NCBI RefSeq assembly: GCF_003286085.1
Contig: NW_020825289.1
Coordinates: forward strand, 17,112,001 to 17,176,000
Source of the DNA: Drosophila persimilis
Lineage: Eukaryota > Arthropoda > Insecta > Diptera > Drosophilidae
DNA length: 64,000 nt
Direction of reading: 5' to 3'
The translations under genes were made by a program, and so were the position numbers. The notes below the pieces were generated by a model. It searched no databases. It was not told the DNA's origin and worked only from the letters and a program-made list of their open reading frames with translations. Within the stretch, counting starts at the first letter, position 1. Every line of letters begins with the position of its first letter. Positions 1 through 13,700 of the stretch are shown here, in pieces.

Positions 1-677
1 TCCTTCTCATCCAGAGAACTCAAGCTTCGAGCCTCGACGACATCCTCTTGATCGTTGGCATACAGGATGAAGAAGTTCTGAGCGTCGGGTGGAAGTGTCT
101 GCAGGGCTTCTACATATTTGCTGCTATTCGACAGATCTTTAAGTCTCGTACCGGCTCCCTGTAGCTTAAGTGTGGGCGTCAAGGGACACGGAAAGGCGAA
201 CCAGTAGTAATAGCTGTGGCACTTGAGGTCCGCAAAGGATAGAACAAAGAAGCGAGTCAACAGACTGGGATCACTCGCCACCCGGTCGCTGCACATATCA
301 GCTAACAGTTTCTTGCCCTCATCAGACAACAGCGTCAGCTTGTCCAGGGCCTTGAACTCCTCAATTGTGTTTTTGTTATAGATTGTTCCAACGGCAGCAT
401 GGCTGAACTTTGGTGGCTGCCCAGAACTGTGGATGGAAACGATGCGGGTTGAATATGGAAGGGGGGGGTGTGGCACAAGCCTATGCTACCTATTGAACGA
501 TGTGTAATCCGCCTCCAACAGACAGCCCGTAGCCTTTCGGTTTGTGTAGTGGCCCGAAATGGAACGTTGGGCATCCGACAGGCGATCGTGATCCAATTTT
601 AGTTCAGCCAGCTTGTGCCAGAATGTAGGCGAAACAAAGGACTCCCAGGGAGCAAATTGCAGAATACTTTCGCTCAT
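1..677 (-). CDS. Atg7: Autophagy-related 7 (E1-like enzyme), N-terminal part, gene continues beyond left edge
   Basis: Two coding exons are visible: 490-677 (start codon at 677) and 426 down to 1, joined by a 63-nt GT-AG intron (427-489) in phase 2. The N-terminus (SESILQFAPWESFVSPTFW) and the following GHYTNRKATGCLLEADYTSF are typical of the Atg7 N-terminal domain. Exon 2 continues with FVLSFADLKCHSYYYWFAFP, another conserved Atg7 block. By family knowledge Atg7 is the E1-like enzyme that activates Atg8 and Atg12 in the cytosol for autophagosome formation, using a C-terminal adenylation domain and catalytic cysteine. Those parts lie outside the window, so activity cannot be judged here. About 200 residues are present. 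The gene is head-to-head with Sec6. Confidence 0.93.
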
Positions 678-840
678 TTTGTGGCTTTTTTTCGGTTTAA
701 ATTTCTGGCTACAAGAAAATAAACAAAGCGATTCGATGGGCGATATATGTAGCTATCGCTTGTTACTATCGATAGCCTAGTGTTGTCGGTACTGGACTTT
801 ATTTATTTCTGCGAAAAAAACAACAAAAATTCAGGGCAAG
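678..840. promoter_or_regulatory. Bidirectional Atg7/Sec6 promoter with DRE (TATCGATA)
   Basis: Only 163 bp separate the start codons of Atg7 (minus) and Sec6 (plus). A perfect 8-bp DRE palindrome TATCGATA lies at 767-774, and related CGAT-containing motifs occur at about 730-757. DRE/DREF is a common core-promoter element of Drosophila housekeeping genes. No TATA box in a usable position was seen. That both genes share these elements is an inference from spacing. Confidence 0.7.
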
Positions 841-3113
841 ATGGATTTGCAGCAACTGGAGGATGAGGCGCGACAGGCTGCCCTCAAGGACATACAGAAC
901 ATGCTGCAGCGGCCGGGGCAGCTGGAGAAAGTGGAGCAGTACCGTCACCGGATCGCCCGCAAGAAGGCGTCCGTGGAGGCGTTGTTAAAGACCGGAATGC
1001 AAAACCAGCTGGACGGCGTCCGGGTGGGGCTGAAGCAGCTGGAGACGTGTATGCAGGATGTGCGCGAGGTGCGCCGGCGGATGAATGAGGTGGAGAACCT
1101 GCTCCAGGGCGTGCCCGAAGTATACGATGCATTGGAAGTGGTCCGTGAGGAGAACACGAAACACTCGCAGTACGCCACGGCCATGGAGAACCTGAAGCAC
1201 ATCTTCAATGTGGACGCCAGTGTGCAGAAGACCATGGGGCTAATCGATGAAGACAAGCTGCTGAATGCCCACCAGTGCCTGGCCGATCTGGAAAACTCCC
1301 GCGACGATCTGTTGTACGAGCTGCACAAACAGCCGAAGCAGCATGCCTCGGACAAGATCACACTGAAGCGCCACTTCGAGAAGGTGGACACGGTCTCTCA
1401 GGCGCTAGAGAAGAAGCTGCGCCTGATCCTCAGCCGCACCCTGAATACGGTACGCAAGAAGCCAACCGTGATCGTGACTGCTCTCCGCATCATTGAACGC
1501 GAGGAGAAGAACGACCAGTTTGCCGTGCAGCAGCAGAAGGTGACAGGCTTTCTACCTCCCGGTCGCCCGAAGGCGTGGCGCAAGATGATCTTGGACGTGC
1601 TGCAGTCGTCGGTCGCAACGCGTATCGAGGGCTCCAAGCTGGAGGAGCGGACGGACAACAAGATGTGGCTGGTCCGCGACCTGGAGATTCTGCGTCAAAT
1701 CATTCTGGAGGATCTGCGCGTGGTAAAATCGCTGTGCGTGCCCTGCTTTCCGCCCCACTACGATATATTCAACGAGTACGTCAAGTTCTACCACGAAGGC
1801 CTCTCAAGCTATGTAAGTAATCCAATTTTGATTGGCTTGTCACTGGATCTAATCCATTTTTCTTCCAGCTGGACACAATTGTGCGATCCGGCCTTGAGGG
1901 CAACGAGTACGTCTCCATGCTGGCCTGGGTGACCCACACGTACCCGGGGACTGAGCTCATGTCGCATCCAGACCTCAATGTGGATGTGCACAAGTTGATT
2001 GGAACCCTGCTGCGGCCCGAGCATCTCAAGGCTCTAGAGGATGAGTATCTTCAGAATATGCAGCGCAACTACCAGGAGTGGATGACCAAGGCAGCCGAGA
2101 CGGAGAAGGTAGAGTGGTTCTCCGAGACGGTGCCAGACCAGGACGAGCACTACTACCACACCTCGGCGCCGGTGATCATCTTCCAGATGATCGACCAGCA
2201 TCTGCAGGTCACAAACACCATACACCAGGAGCTGACGTTCAAGGCGCTCGTAATGAGCATACAGCAGGTGGAGATCTTCGGCCAGACTTACCTCAAGAAC
2301 GTCATCGAGCTGAAGGAGCACCACTTCCGGAACCGGGATCAGATCAAGTACTTCACGCACTACATCATTACCATTGTGAACAACAGCCAGCAGATGGTGG
2401 AGCTGGCGCAGCAGATGAAGCAGCTCTACTGGCCCAAGTCGCGCACTGAGCACTACGAGGACTTTGAGCGCCTGCTGGCCACCTTCCAGCGGATCCGAGC
2501 GCACGCCGCCAGCTACCTTTTGGAGGAGGCCTTCCTGGACATGGAGTGCCACTTCCACGACTTGTTCACCGTCAAGTGGCTAGCCAGCAGCATGTCTGTG
2601 GACACCATATGCGTGACACTGGACGACTACTTCCAGGACTACAACCACCTGCGGCCCAATAACTTTGAGATGGTGATCAACGAGGCACAGAAGCTGCTGG
2701 CCAAGCGCTACATCCGTGCCCTCCTGTCCAAACGCCTCTCCAAGCCGCGCGTCGAGTGCGACGCCATCACGCGAAAGATCAAGCAGGAGGCCAAGCGCTT
2801 CAAGCTCTTCTTCGAGAAGATTGCTCCAAAAATATCGCTCAGCGACTCGCCGCTCGATCTAATCACCACACTCTCCGGGCTGCTCATCTCGGACATTGAG
2901 CTGCTGGTCCTCGATCTGCACACCTTGCTGGGCAGCTATCCGTCCCTCACAGAGGATCATCTGGTCCGCCTCTTCTACATACGCAACGACGTGAAGGCGG
3001 CCGAGGTGCGAGAAAAGGTGCAGGATGCCATGAAGTCCAAAAAGGCAATGGTGAGCATTGCCAAACAGGACTGCATATTCAAGGAGATTGTGTTCAGTGA
3101 CAAATTGTGGTAG
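841..3113 (+). CDS. Sec6: Exocyst complex component Sec6 (EXOC3)
   Basis: Coding exons are 841-1812 and 1869-3113, joined in phase 0 across a 56-nt intron (GTAAGT...TTCCAG), giving 738 residues, the expected size for Sec6. The start MDLQQLEDEARQAALKDIQN is preceded by AAG and follows the shared promoter closely. The N-terminal ~200 residues are charged and helical (coiled-coil-like), followed by the all-helical Sec6 body. Family role: subunit of the octameric exocyst that tethers secretory vesicles to the plasma membrane, working with Sec5, Sec8, Exo70 and others. No frameshift or stop is seen. A polyadenylation signal AATAAA lies at 3230-3235, 117 nt after the stop. Confidence 0.95.
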
Positions 3114-3229
3114 ACCGAATGAGACCTATGTGTTGCTCCCCAGCCCATTCCGCAAGTGAATGTTTATTCAGTATCGTATTTATGTTTAGCTCAGATTGTG
3201 TAAATATATATCCAATATGATGATATTTA

Positions 3230-3235
3230 AATAAA
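3230..3235 (+). terminator. Sec6 polyadenylation signal AATAAA
   Basis: A canonical hexamer lies about 117 nt downstream of the Sec6 stop, in an AT-rich context. Confidence 0.6.
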
Positions 3236-3583
3236 TTTATATATATTTAACTGTATTTATCGTGTAGTAGGGCTGCCACCTTGACTTGGCGCGAATGATT
3301 ATAGTTTTGTTTCAGAGATTTTTTCATTTCGCACAATAAGAAATGTTGGTGGATCCTAACTGGCCATTAAATATATGTTTACCATGATCAAAACTACATA
3401 TTTGCAATAATACCATGTTCCTAAGTGCCTGTTTGAATTTAACAGCTGATAGAGCTGCCACCACGACGCGCAGTCATGTTTATTCCGACCTATTGGCGCC
3501 CAAATTTCAATAACATAAACTGTTCGTCTATTGTTGGATTACTTGTTAATAATTTTATCCGTCAGCTTGCTCCAATATACACC

Positions 3584-5272
3584 ATGAAACGCGCCAAGTC
3601 GGGCACAGCAGGCGCCTCCAAAAAAGCCCCTAAAAAGGAAAAGAAAAGCGCCGAACCAGCCGCGAGCAGCTCCCAAGAAAGCAGCAGTGGCGGTGAAGAA
3701 GGTGCCTCCAGCTCAAAGCTTGTCCAAAGTAAGCCAGAATACAAAAACTTTGAGCAGTTTCTCGCACACCTAGAGCAGCAGCGATCTGAATCGGCGGCGA
3801 ACATCCAGGAGTTTCCCTTCAAGAAGAAACGGGTGCGCGTCTTGTCCAAGGTGAACGATGTCCAAGATAAGTGCAGTGGCGGCGTCGTCTATTGGATGTC
3901 ACGGGATGGTCGGGTGCAGGACAATTGGGCTCTGCTGTTTGCACAGCGTTTGGCCCTCAAGTTGGAGATGCCGCTGGCAGTGGTATTCTGCCTGGTGCCG
4001 AAGTTCCTCAATGCCACCATTCGACACTACAAATTCATGATGGGCGGACTGCAGGAGGTGGAAGAGCAATGTCGGGATCTAGGCATACCCTTCCACCTGC
4101 TGCTGGGACCGGCAGTGGATCGTCTACCGGAATTCGTGCGTTCCAAAGATGTAGGTGCTGTGGTGTGTGACTTTGCGCCGCTTCGCGTGCCCCGAAAATG
4201 GGTGGAGGATGTGGCAAAGGCGTTGCCCAAGAACGTGCCGCTGACCCAGGTGGATGCTCACAACGTAGTTCCGCTCTGGGTGGCCTCCGACAAGCAGGAG
4301 TACGCGGCCAGGACTATACGAAACAAGATAAACTCCAAGCTGGGAGAGTTCCTGAGCGATTTTCCACCAGTGATCAAGCATCCGTATGGGGAAGGTTGCA
4401 AGAAGGTAAAACCCATCGACTGGCCAGCTGCATATGCGATGCTGGAGTGCGACATGGACGTGGATGAGGTGAAGTGGGCGAAACCAGGCTACAAGGCGGC
4501 CTGTCTCCAACTGTACGAGTTCTGCAGCCGACGCTTGGGTAAATTCAACGACAAGCGCAATGATCCCACAGTTGATGCGCTATCCGGACTCTCGCCGTGG
4601 CTCCACTTTGGTCAGATCTCAGCTCAACGCTGTGTTCTGGAGGTTCAACGCTATCGCAGCCAGCACAAGGCCTCGGCGGATGCGTACTGCGAGGAGGCCA
4701 TCGTTCGCCGAGAATTAGCCGATAATTTTTGCTACTACAACGAGAACTACGACAGCCTGAAGGGCCTGAGCCCGTGGGCATACCAATCCTTGGAAGCCCA
4801 TCGCAAAGACAAGCGTGATCCATGTTACACTCTAGAGGAGCTCGAACAGGTAAGGAACGGTGGCTATTTGTAGCTAACTCTGATGGATGTGACCGAAAGC
4901 CTTTCCGTCTTTCAGTCGCTCACCTACGATGACCTGTGGAACTCTGCCCAGCTGCAGCTGGTGCGAGAGGGCAAGATGCACGGATTTCTGCGCATGTACT
5001 GGGCCAAGAAAATACTCGAGTGGACGGCCACGCCGGAGCAGGCGCTGGAGTACGCGATCCTGCTGAACGACAAGTACAGCCTAGACGGGCGCGATCCCAA
5101 TGGCTATGTGGGCTGCATGTGGTCCATTGGGGGCATACACGATATGGGCTGGAAGGAGCGTGCGATATTCGGAAAGATTCGCTACATGAACTATCAAGGA
5201 TGCAAGCGCAAGTTCGACGTGAACGCCTTTGTCATGCGCTATGGGGGCAAGGTGCACAAGAAGAAGGGTTGA
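3584..5272 (+). CDS. phr: Class II CPD photolyase (deoxyribodipyrimidine photo-lyase)
   Basis: Coding exons are 3584-4849 and 4916-5272, phase 0 across a 66-nt intron, giving 540 residues. An in-frame ATG 36 codons upstream (3476) would give 576. I prefer 3584 because its context (ACACCATGA) is better and the basic, serine-rich tail [20 protein letters not shown] looks like a normal photolyase N-terminus with a nuclear-localisation-like lysine cluster. The body shows the photolyase alpha/beta domain ([20 protein letters not shown]) and the FAD-binding helical domain ([45 protein letters not shown]). It ends with the class II signature [20 protein letters not shown] and the GKIRYMN block. It repairs UV-induced cyclobutane pyrimidine dimers using blue light. 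No defects are seen. Confidence 0.95.
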
Positions 5273-5286
5273 GGCGGTTGAACTTG

Positions 5287-5292
5287 AATAAA
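5287..5292 (+). terminator. phr polyadenylation signal AATAAA
   Basis: The hexamer lies 15 nt after the phr stop codon. The 3' end must fall in the 139-bp gap before the convergent Prosalpha1 stop, so the two 3' UTRs are very short or overlap. Confidence 0.6.
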
Positions 5293-5411
5293 TCTATTGG
5301 TTACGTTTGCCTTGTTTTTGAATGCAAGCCCAGAGCATTTTTATATTTTAACACGGTTCCATTTAGCGGGTATTTAGAAAATTTTTAAAAATTACAACTG
5401 GCGGGTAGAAC

Positions 5412-6410
<999 letters not shown>

Positions 6411-6412
6411 TT

Positions 6413-6850
6413 CATATAGTCATTGTCGATAGAATATACGGCCTCACCCTCAGAAATATACCAAAATATGCCGAAATATACCGTAAATATACCGACGAAT
6501 TCAAGTTATAATTTACGAACATAGCCCACTTCAGCCCCCTCTTTTTAAATAGTTCAACTACTTCAGGTAAATGGCTGAAAACAATAACGAATGTAAATTC
6601 TTCTTGTAGATTCATGCCATCTTTCATCTGAACTTAAAAATAACTACGCATGCCTTCACCTGAACTGCGCTAAAATGATTAATTTTTTGTTATTTTCGGT
6701 GGAATATTGAAATACCCCCCTGGCATATAATGGGTTAATCGTTCTCCGTCAAGGATTGGAAACCATATTGCTTAATTTTGATGTTCCGTCGAAATATTGG
6801 ATTTCTATATACCGTTGAAAATGAAATAGAGAATTTATTGTAAAAATTCC
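6413..6850 (-). repeat. Interspersed repeat, inverted relative to a copy at about 37.63-38.16 kb
   Basis: Read on the minus strand, this matches 37630-38165 over most of its length. Shared stretches include GACGGAACATCAAAATTAAG, an AGCCCACTTnAGCCCCCT stretch near 6522, TTTAAATAGTTCAACTACT, TGAACTGCGCTAAAATGATT and the repeated ATATACCG/ATATACCA motifs near 6455-6500. The copy here has a ~30-bp insertion relative to the other. No coding capacity is seen. It is probably a non-autonomous mobile element; I cannot name the family. Confidence 0.65.
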
Positions 6851-7749
6851 AAACTAGCGTTAAAATCATCGTTGTTTTTTCTTAAATATCGATATTTTTC
6901 AATAATGTATGACCGTAGCTTACGGAAATACCAATGCAGTATTATACCAAATACAGGAAATACCAAATATTGGTCTAATATCTATTGATCAAATATAACT
7001 GCCAACATTTTCAAAACTGCTTTGACTGATAGAGAAATTTTAATTGGCAGTTTTCGCATTTGCGGAGCTGCTCCATAAAATTGTTGCATTGAGAGTGTGC
7101 GGCACTTTGTCCTCTCATGGGCATATCATAAGCCAGACATGCTCGTATGTTTGTTGTTTGGAAATAACTGATTTAGTGGACTTTTCGAATGGCCATCTAT
7201 CTCAGATCGGAGAATCAACAATTTTAGAGGCCATACAGAGCGCCACAAAGAAACCAACCAAAGCGTGACACATACAAAGACATTGTTAGATCAGAGTTTC
7301 GTTTAATCAATTAGTCGTTATTTAAATTAGCTTAACAGTTACACTTAGGAGACTAGTAGGTGCTTATGAGTTAGACCGAGTTCAAGTTTTCCAAATCTGT
7401 ATATGTGTATGTATATTTATATGTAAGTGTGTGTGTATTTTTATAAGAATCACTGTTGTCTGTCTGTCTGTCGCAATGTCTGCCGCCTGCCACAAGTCGT
7501 TGAAAACTTAAGTTACCGCATTCATTTAAAGTTAATTACGTTTTGTAAATGGCAGTTACACAAAGTATAGGTGTATATTAGTAGTAGGTAGTACATTAAT
7601 ATTCCTTCTTTCCTTCATTGCCACTGCACGCAATTTCATTCCAACCTGATTAACATTCCTCACTCTTCCGCTCGCCCTACCACTTGTGAGATTTACAACT
7701 CGCCCTGTCCGGTCCCGTTCCGTTCCGTCCCTGTGTGTGCCAATGTTTT
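6851..7749. other. Intergenic sequence and qsm 3' UTR
   Basis: AT-rich intergenic sequence up to about 7300, then probably the qsm 3' UTR on the minus strand. A 74-codon open frame at 7044-7268 has no recognisable product. A perfect AATAAA for qsm was not found; AT-rich variants near 7380-7430 may serve. Confidence 0.4.
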
Positions 7750-10700
7750 CTACATCAGCCGCCAACTCAGAGCACAGAGGAGCGTCCAAACACAGGCCAA
7801 GGACAGACCGGCCGTATCCGAAGCCGAACCCGAACTGAGATGTCCTAGCTCTCGCTCGTCCACCACAAAGGCGGGCACGGCACTGGCAGGCGTCTGCTCC
7901 ACAGAGCTGCCAACAAAGTTCCCGCGACTGTTGCGGGCCAGGCGCTGATTGGCCAGCTTCAACTCCCGCAGTTTCTCCTCCAGCTGCAGGACCTCATCTG
8001 TGGGGGAGAGCACGGAGAACAGGAGACTGTTAGCAGGGGTTTTTCGCAGTGGAAAGGCAATCTCACAAACTCACTCTTGTTGACCCCCTCAATGTCGTTG
8101 ACCTGCAGGAACATGGCCAGTGAAATCTCATAGACCTTATTCGCGGAGCTGATCTCCCGCTTGCGTCTTCCGAAGCCCACCTGGTTGTTGGAGCACTGCG
8201 TGCCCAAGCACTTGTCCAGGCACACGTTCACCGTGGCTCGGAACTGCACGTACGAGGAGTCGGGAAACTTGAAGGCCTTGAATTTGGCACTCAAAATATC
8301 GCCGTCGATCGTGTTGAAGTTCTCGAACAGATACGGATCCACCGTGCAGCTAGGGGCAAAGGCGAAAAGGGTTATGGAGGGAGTCAGGCATTGTCCGGGA
8401 CCCACACTCTTACCCTTTGAAGATCAATGTTTCCGAGGAGGTGTGCGTGTCCGTAACATCCAGATAGTTCACACCCAAGCCATAAACAGGAGCCGAATCC
8501 TCATCCAGGTTGATTTCCATGGTCAAAGGAGTTCCCTTCGAATGGTATTCGCATTAAATGTATTTTAAATCATTTTCTACAGTGTTTCTCTACAACTTAC
8601 CGACTTGACTGTCAAATCCCTGGTAAACTTCTGGCCATCCTGGCTAACGCCAATGGAGAGACGCGGCTCCGGGGCGCGTTTGGTCAGCGACGTGGTGATC
8701 TCCAGATCCCTGCAAAACAGTTGAATGAACTGGTTCAGTTCTCTTGATTGAGATTGAGCTGGTGCCGACTGTGCCCAGCCACGGGGGAACGGGGAACGAC
8801 AGACAGGGACTCCCGCCAAAGGTGGTTGTAAATCAACGCCGGGCAATGAAAAACAAACATTGTATTGGATCGGATCCTCCGATGGGAGGAGAGGCTGGCT
8901 CAGAGACAGAGACAGAGACCTGGACACGCCCCGCAATTAAATTGACTGTGGAGGTATTAACGCATGTGAAGCCGCCGGCATCGATTTGGCGGCTAATTAC
9001 CTCCTGGTAATGGCAACTCTCCGGTGTACCGGTAGACTGGGAGACTGGGAGTGGGAGGTGGGGGGTGGCGGGGAGACATGGGATATGTTTGATTTATGGC
9101 CCTTTGGGTTGGACCCATCCTAGTCTCTGGGCTGAAATGGGGCATTTAATATGCCATAAACTTTTGCATAGATTGCTCATAAAAATATGCATAGATGCTA
9201 TTTTTTATGGGCAATTAAATTGCAAAGAAGACAGCAGTGGCAGTGGCAGCGGCAGTGGCAGTGGCAGTGGCAGCGGAAGCTGGAGCAAAAGCGGGTGCCC
9301 AAAAACTCACTCTGGTTCCTGGAAACCCGCCGGCAGCACATCGCGCTTGACCAGGCCACGGCCAGAGTTGGAGCTGGAGCTGGTGCTGGTGGTTGTGGTG
9401 GTGGCATTCATCATGACATTATAGACGGGACCGCTCGTGGTGGTGATGCATTTAACGCTGACGATCTCCTTGCTGCTGGCCGATTCGATGATGATTTTAT
9501 GATAGTACACTTTCTTGCCCTACAGACAGGAAGAGACGGGAGTGGAATTGAGTTACGGATTCGAAATTATCTATGTATCTATGGCCGGGACGCACCGTTA
9601 ACTGGTTGACCATGCGCGTGACTCCGCACTCGTAAAAGTCGCTCAGCGAGAGCCGGAAGACGGCCAGGGAGCCGTCGATTTGCGGTTGGCAGCGCTCATC
9701 CGGATAGCCCTTGAGACCCTCCAGGTAGATCTGTGGTGCGCTCTGGTCCTTCTCAGCGGCCAGCAGGCCAATGTCCACCCTCATCTGATCCTCCGAGCAG
9801 TGCACCTTGTGGGAGCCTGAAAGCAGCGCAAATGGAAAAATCTAAATTGTTGCTCGTATTCGTATTCGCATTCTTCGTATATTAAAAAGTGGGCTAGCAT
9901 GTCGTCCATGGCCAGAACTGGACTAGACCCGATCCCGAGTCGGGCCACGCCCTCTCCATCGCCATCGCCATCGCCGTCATCATCATCATCCAGATGGACG
10001 GACGGATGGACGTTGACGAGATGGACCCGAGCAGCACTAACACTAAACAATTGCCAAACATAATTGCCATGTGCTGCTATTGGAGCGAGTTTGTGGCTAA
10101 AGTCTTTTGTTTTTTGCGCCCCTTGTCGGGCTGTTTTTTTCTTTCTTCTTCTTTGAGTCGGCTTAATGGACCCGCAGGGCTGCTTTCGAGGCTGGTGGAA
10201 AGCAAAAACCTGGCATTAGGCCCCAGACACACTCACACACTGCTTTGGTTTAGTTTGGTGCGCTTCGGCCTCTCGATGTGGCATAATTTTCAGGCCGAGC
10301 ACCAGCCAGGCCGATCCGGTCCATGGCGGGCAATCAAAATCTTATTACCGTCGAACATGTGTAGGATGCCACAGAATTATCGGCTTAAATGCTCTCTCTC
10401 TCTCTCTCTTTCTCTTTCTGCCTACGAGGCCATTAGCCGGCAAGGATCTGGAACGGATCTCGGTGCAGGAGGGCAGACCACTGCAGATCTTTGCAGACGG
10501 CAAAACTAATTTAAATAATTGACTCTAACTACTTAATCTGGGTACTAATGGCCCAACAAATCTAACAATTTCACAATTTTAGTGGCGGATCGGAATTTCG
10601 CATCGCATAAACCAGCAGCAGCCTCTCTCTCTCTTTGTCTCTGAGTCATGGACATGCGATAATTCGTTTTTAATTAGCCAACAAAAGAGTGAGGTCCGCT

Positions 10701-13700
10701 GGGAGCAATGAGATCGGGAAAATAAACGCGGAAAAGCGCCAGGGCCCAGGTAATTAAAAATTGCAATTGCAGTGGCTGTGGCTGTGGCGCCGCCAGTTCT
10801 ACCAGAACGGAAGGGGTCAGGGCCTTTGTGTAATCGGAGCAGTTGCCTCAAGGTGGGCGTAATGCAAGCGGCGCCTAGAGAAACGAAAATGAAGAGACAC
10901 AGCCACAGCCACAGCCCCTTCTCACAAAGCGAGGCATGACTTCCGCCAAGAACTCAAATGCAGGAAACCGACCTGCTCCTGCTTACCAATAAAACAAATA
11001 CAAATGCGAGGGCAGGGCATTAAAAGTGCATTAAGGATGCCGGAGATGGAGATGGGGCGTTGAGGAACCCCCAAATTAGATAGAGACATGGAAACAGGCC
11101 GTTCAAAGTGGACTGGAGTCCACTCTCCAGTAATTGAGTGTCGGGCCCGCAAAGAAGGAGGAACACGCTTCCGTAGACGCTTCATAAACTGCCCCAGAAC
11201 CAATATACCCTCTCGCTGTCGGTGTCTACGGGGCAACTGAGAGGGACGCCCACGAAACGATGACTAGACTGGGATGCCGGACCAGGCCGAATGAAGCTGT
11301 TGCCGCCAAATGGTGTCCGTGGCCATGGCCGTGGCCGTGGGCGACCGACTTGGGTGCGAAATAATTGAATTTCGAGCTGATGCGCGGGCCCTTTGCTGCT
11401 TAGATGTTCTGCATGTTCTTTTATTGATTGAATTTTTATTGCCCGCCGCTGATTACAATTTATTTGACACCGTTTTTATGGGCCAAGCGGAGTCAGCTCG
11501 TGAGAACGAGAGCCCTAAAAGGCTGGAGAAGACAGAACCACTTAACCCACATTTGGTCGAGGGGTGGGGAGGGGAATCTCTTGGAATCAGATTGAGAGTG
11601 GCGTGGGCTGGAGTGGGCGGTGGGCCGCTCGGATCGAAGTCAGATTGGGGCATTAGCATTTAACCTGTGAACATGACAAATCAGCAAAACGTGCCACATG
11701 CATGGACAGGCCTCTGTCTGTGTCTGTGTCTCTGCCCCAGCGATCATGTAAGGCAGCATGAGTTGTACCGCAACCGTTGCAGCCAGGCATAAATTTCCAT
11801 TACCAATAAATTTAAAAGAAATTGCATTACAGCCAAAATGACCCGTAGCGAAATTCCGCGGAAAAGAACCTCGGAGTAGAGGCAATGAAATATCGCGCCA
11901 GAGACAGCAGCAATTCGGTGGGCCATCAACCAGCGACGTCCCCCAGGAGTCTCCTCCGCATGCTCCTCCACCTTCATATCACAATCAGCAGCCACGACAA
12001 TGTTCCACTGTTCCACGGCTCTCCTTCAAACAATTTGGCAACAAATGCGCGCGCACAATCAAATGAATGCACAAATCAATAAGACAACAGTTTCTGCAAC
12101 CGCAGCAACAGCAACAACAACCGACAATTGCAACGTGCAACACCGTTTACAAGCCACGCCAAGCCGCAACAAGTCAAGCCTACTGGTTGGTGGTGGGGCG
12201 GAGAGGAAGGGAAGCTTCACCTTGGGCCAAAATAACCAAATCATTGCCATGCAAATGGCATCGTTTTGTTGCCTCAGTCATCGCCAGCTTCCCTCTCACT
12301 CCATCTATCTGTGTGTGTCTCTCTCTCTCTCTGTCTATCTCTATCTCGTTCGCTGTCTCTGTTGCTGGGTGGAAGAAGAGTAGTCGTGAAAGGTGGGAAA
12401 GACATCCCGGTACTCGGGAAGACTTCACTCAGCCCCCACCTCCATCTATTTGCTCAGCTGGTCTGCACTGAGAGAAATTGTACGTCTGTCTGCAGAAGCA
12501 ACAAAGTCCTAAACTGAATAAATGTTTCGAGATATCAGCTATCAAAAACGATTCAAGGCTTAAATTACATGTAAATGAAAGGCCAGTCTTGGCGGCACAG
12601 ACCGGGGCTCTACATTTATACCCGAAATTCAGTTAGCATGTGTGTTGCTATCTCACTCTCCTCCGCCAGAGCGCGCACACTGCACGAGGAAGAGTGTGTG
12701 TGAGGGAGGGAAGGAGTTCATTAGTTCCTTCTGGCTGAAATAATAATTCGAACTGGTCCAGATTAGTTAATCTGCTAGCTATGGTCAGTCTCTATTCGGT
12801 TTTCTCGTATCATCAAAATTCTGGATGCCACAGATGTTCGCGCGTTGTGGGGCTACAGTTGTTACAGTGTGATATCACAGGAGTCTTGACACAACATTTG
12901 CTTGCTCTAGCTTTTATAGTCTCTGAGATCTAAGTGCTCATCGGAATATACCTACTTTATGGGGTCGGAAACGTTTCCTTCTGGGTGTTACAGACATCCG
13001 ATTCCACCCAAAATCTAATATACCCCTAAACTCTTGGAGTATCGAGTCGTTTCCACATTAATTCATGGGACAAATGGGTATTTATAAAAGTAAATTCTGA
13101 ATAGTTTTCGTGTAGTTTCTCTTGATGTACCCGTGGAGCCAAAAGCAATGTGGCAACAATTGTTTCATGATTGTGTGTGTGTGTGTGTGTGTGTGTTAGT
13201 TTGTGGCAAGTCCATATGCATCTCCATGTTGTGTCTGGGACTGCAAGTGCAACTGCAATTGCAATGGCAATTGCCGTGGCCATGGCCATGGCCAGATTAT
13301 GCAATTGTCTGACTCAATGTCTCCCGGTCTCCGTATCCGTCTCCGTCTGTGTGGGATTCCAGGCACGTTTCTGGCTGCTGCTGCTGTGCTGTGCTGTGGT
13401 GCTGTGCTGTGGTGCTGCTGGTGGCACTGGGTAGGCACCAACTAGGCAGAGATCTGGGCGATCAGCAAACTACTCGTATTTTCGGGATTCTCTGTGGTCC
13501 AACAGCTGGGAAGTGTTAGGCCCAGAGGCGTCTGTGTCCATCCACTCTGGCCACTAAACGGTAAACGGGGAGACAGATCCTCACTCAGGAGGGGGTGCTA
13601 CGATAGGGGGGAGGGGTCTGCAGAGGAGCTCGGTTCAATCCATTTGTGACTTTCACATTTATGACAAGGCATCGACTGATAGCAAATAACCTCTCCTCTG

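Noticed and set aside
841-1932. Sec6 ORF continuing past 1812
   Set aside because: Reading continues into the 56-nt intron; the spliced form gives the full-length conserved protein.
7044-7268. 74-codon ORF between Prosalpha1 and qsm
   Set aside because: No recognisable protein and no supporting splice or promoter signals; likely chance.
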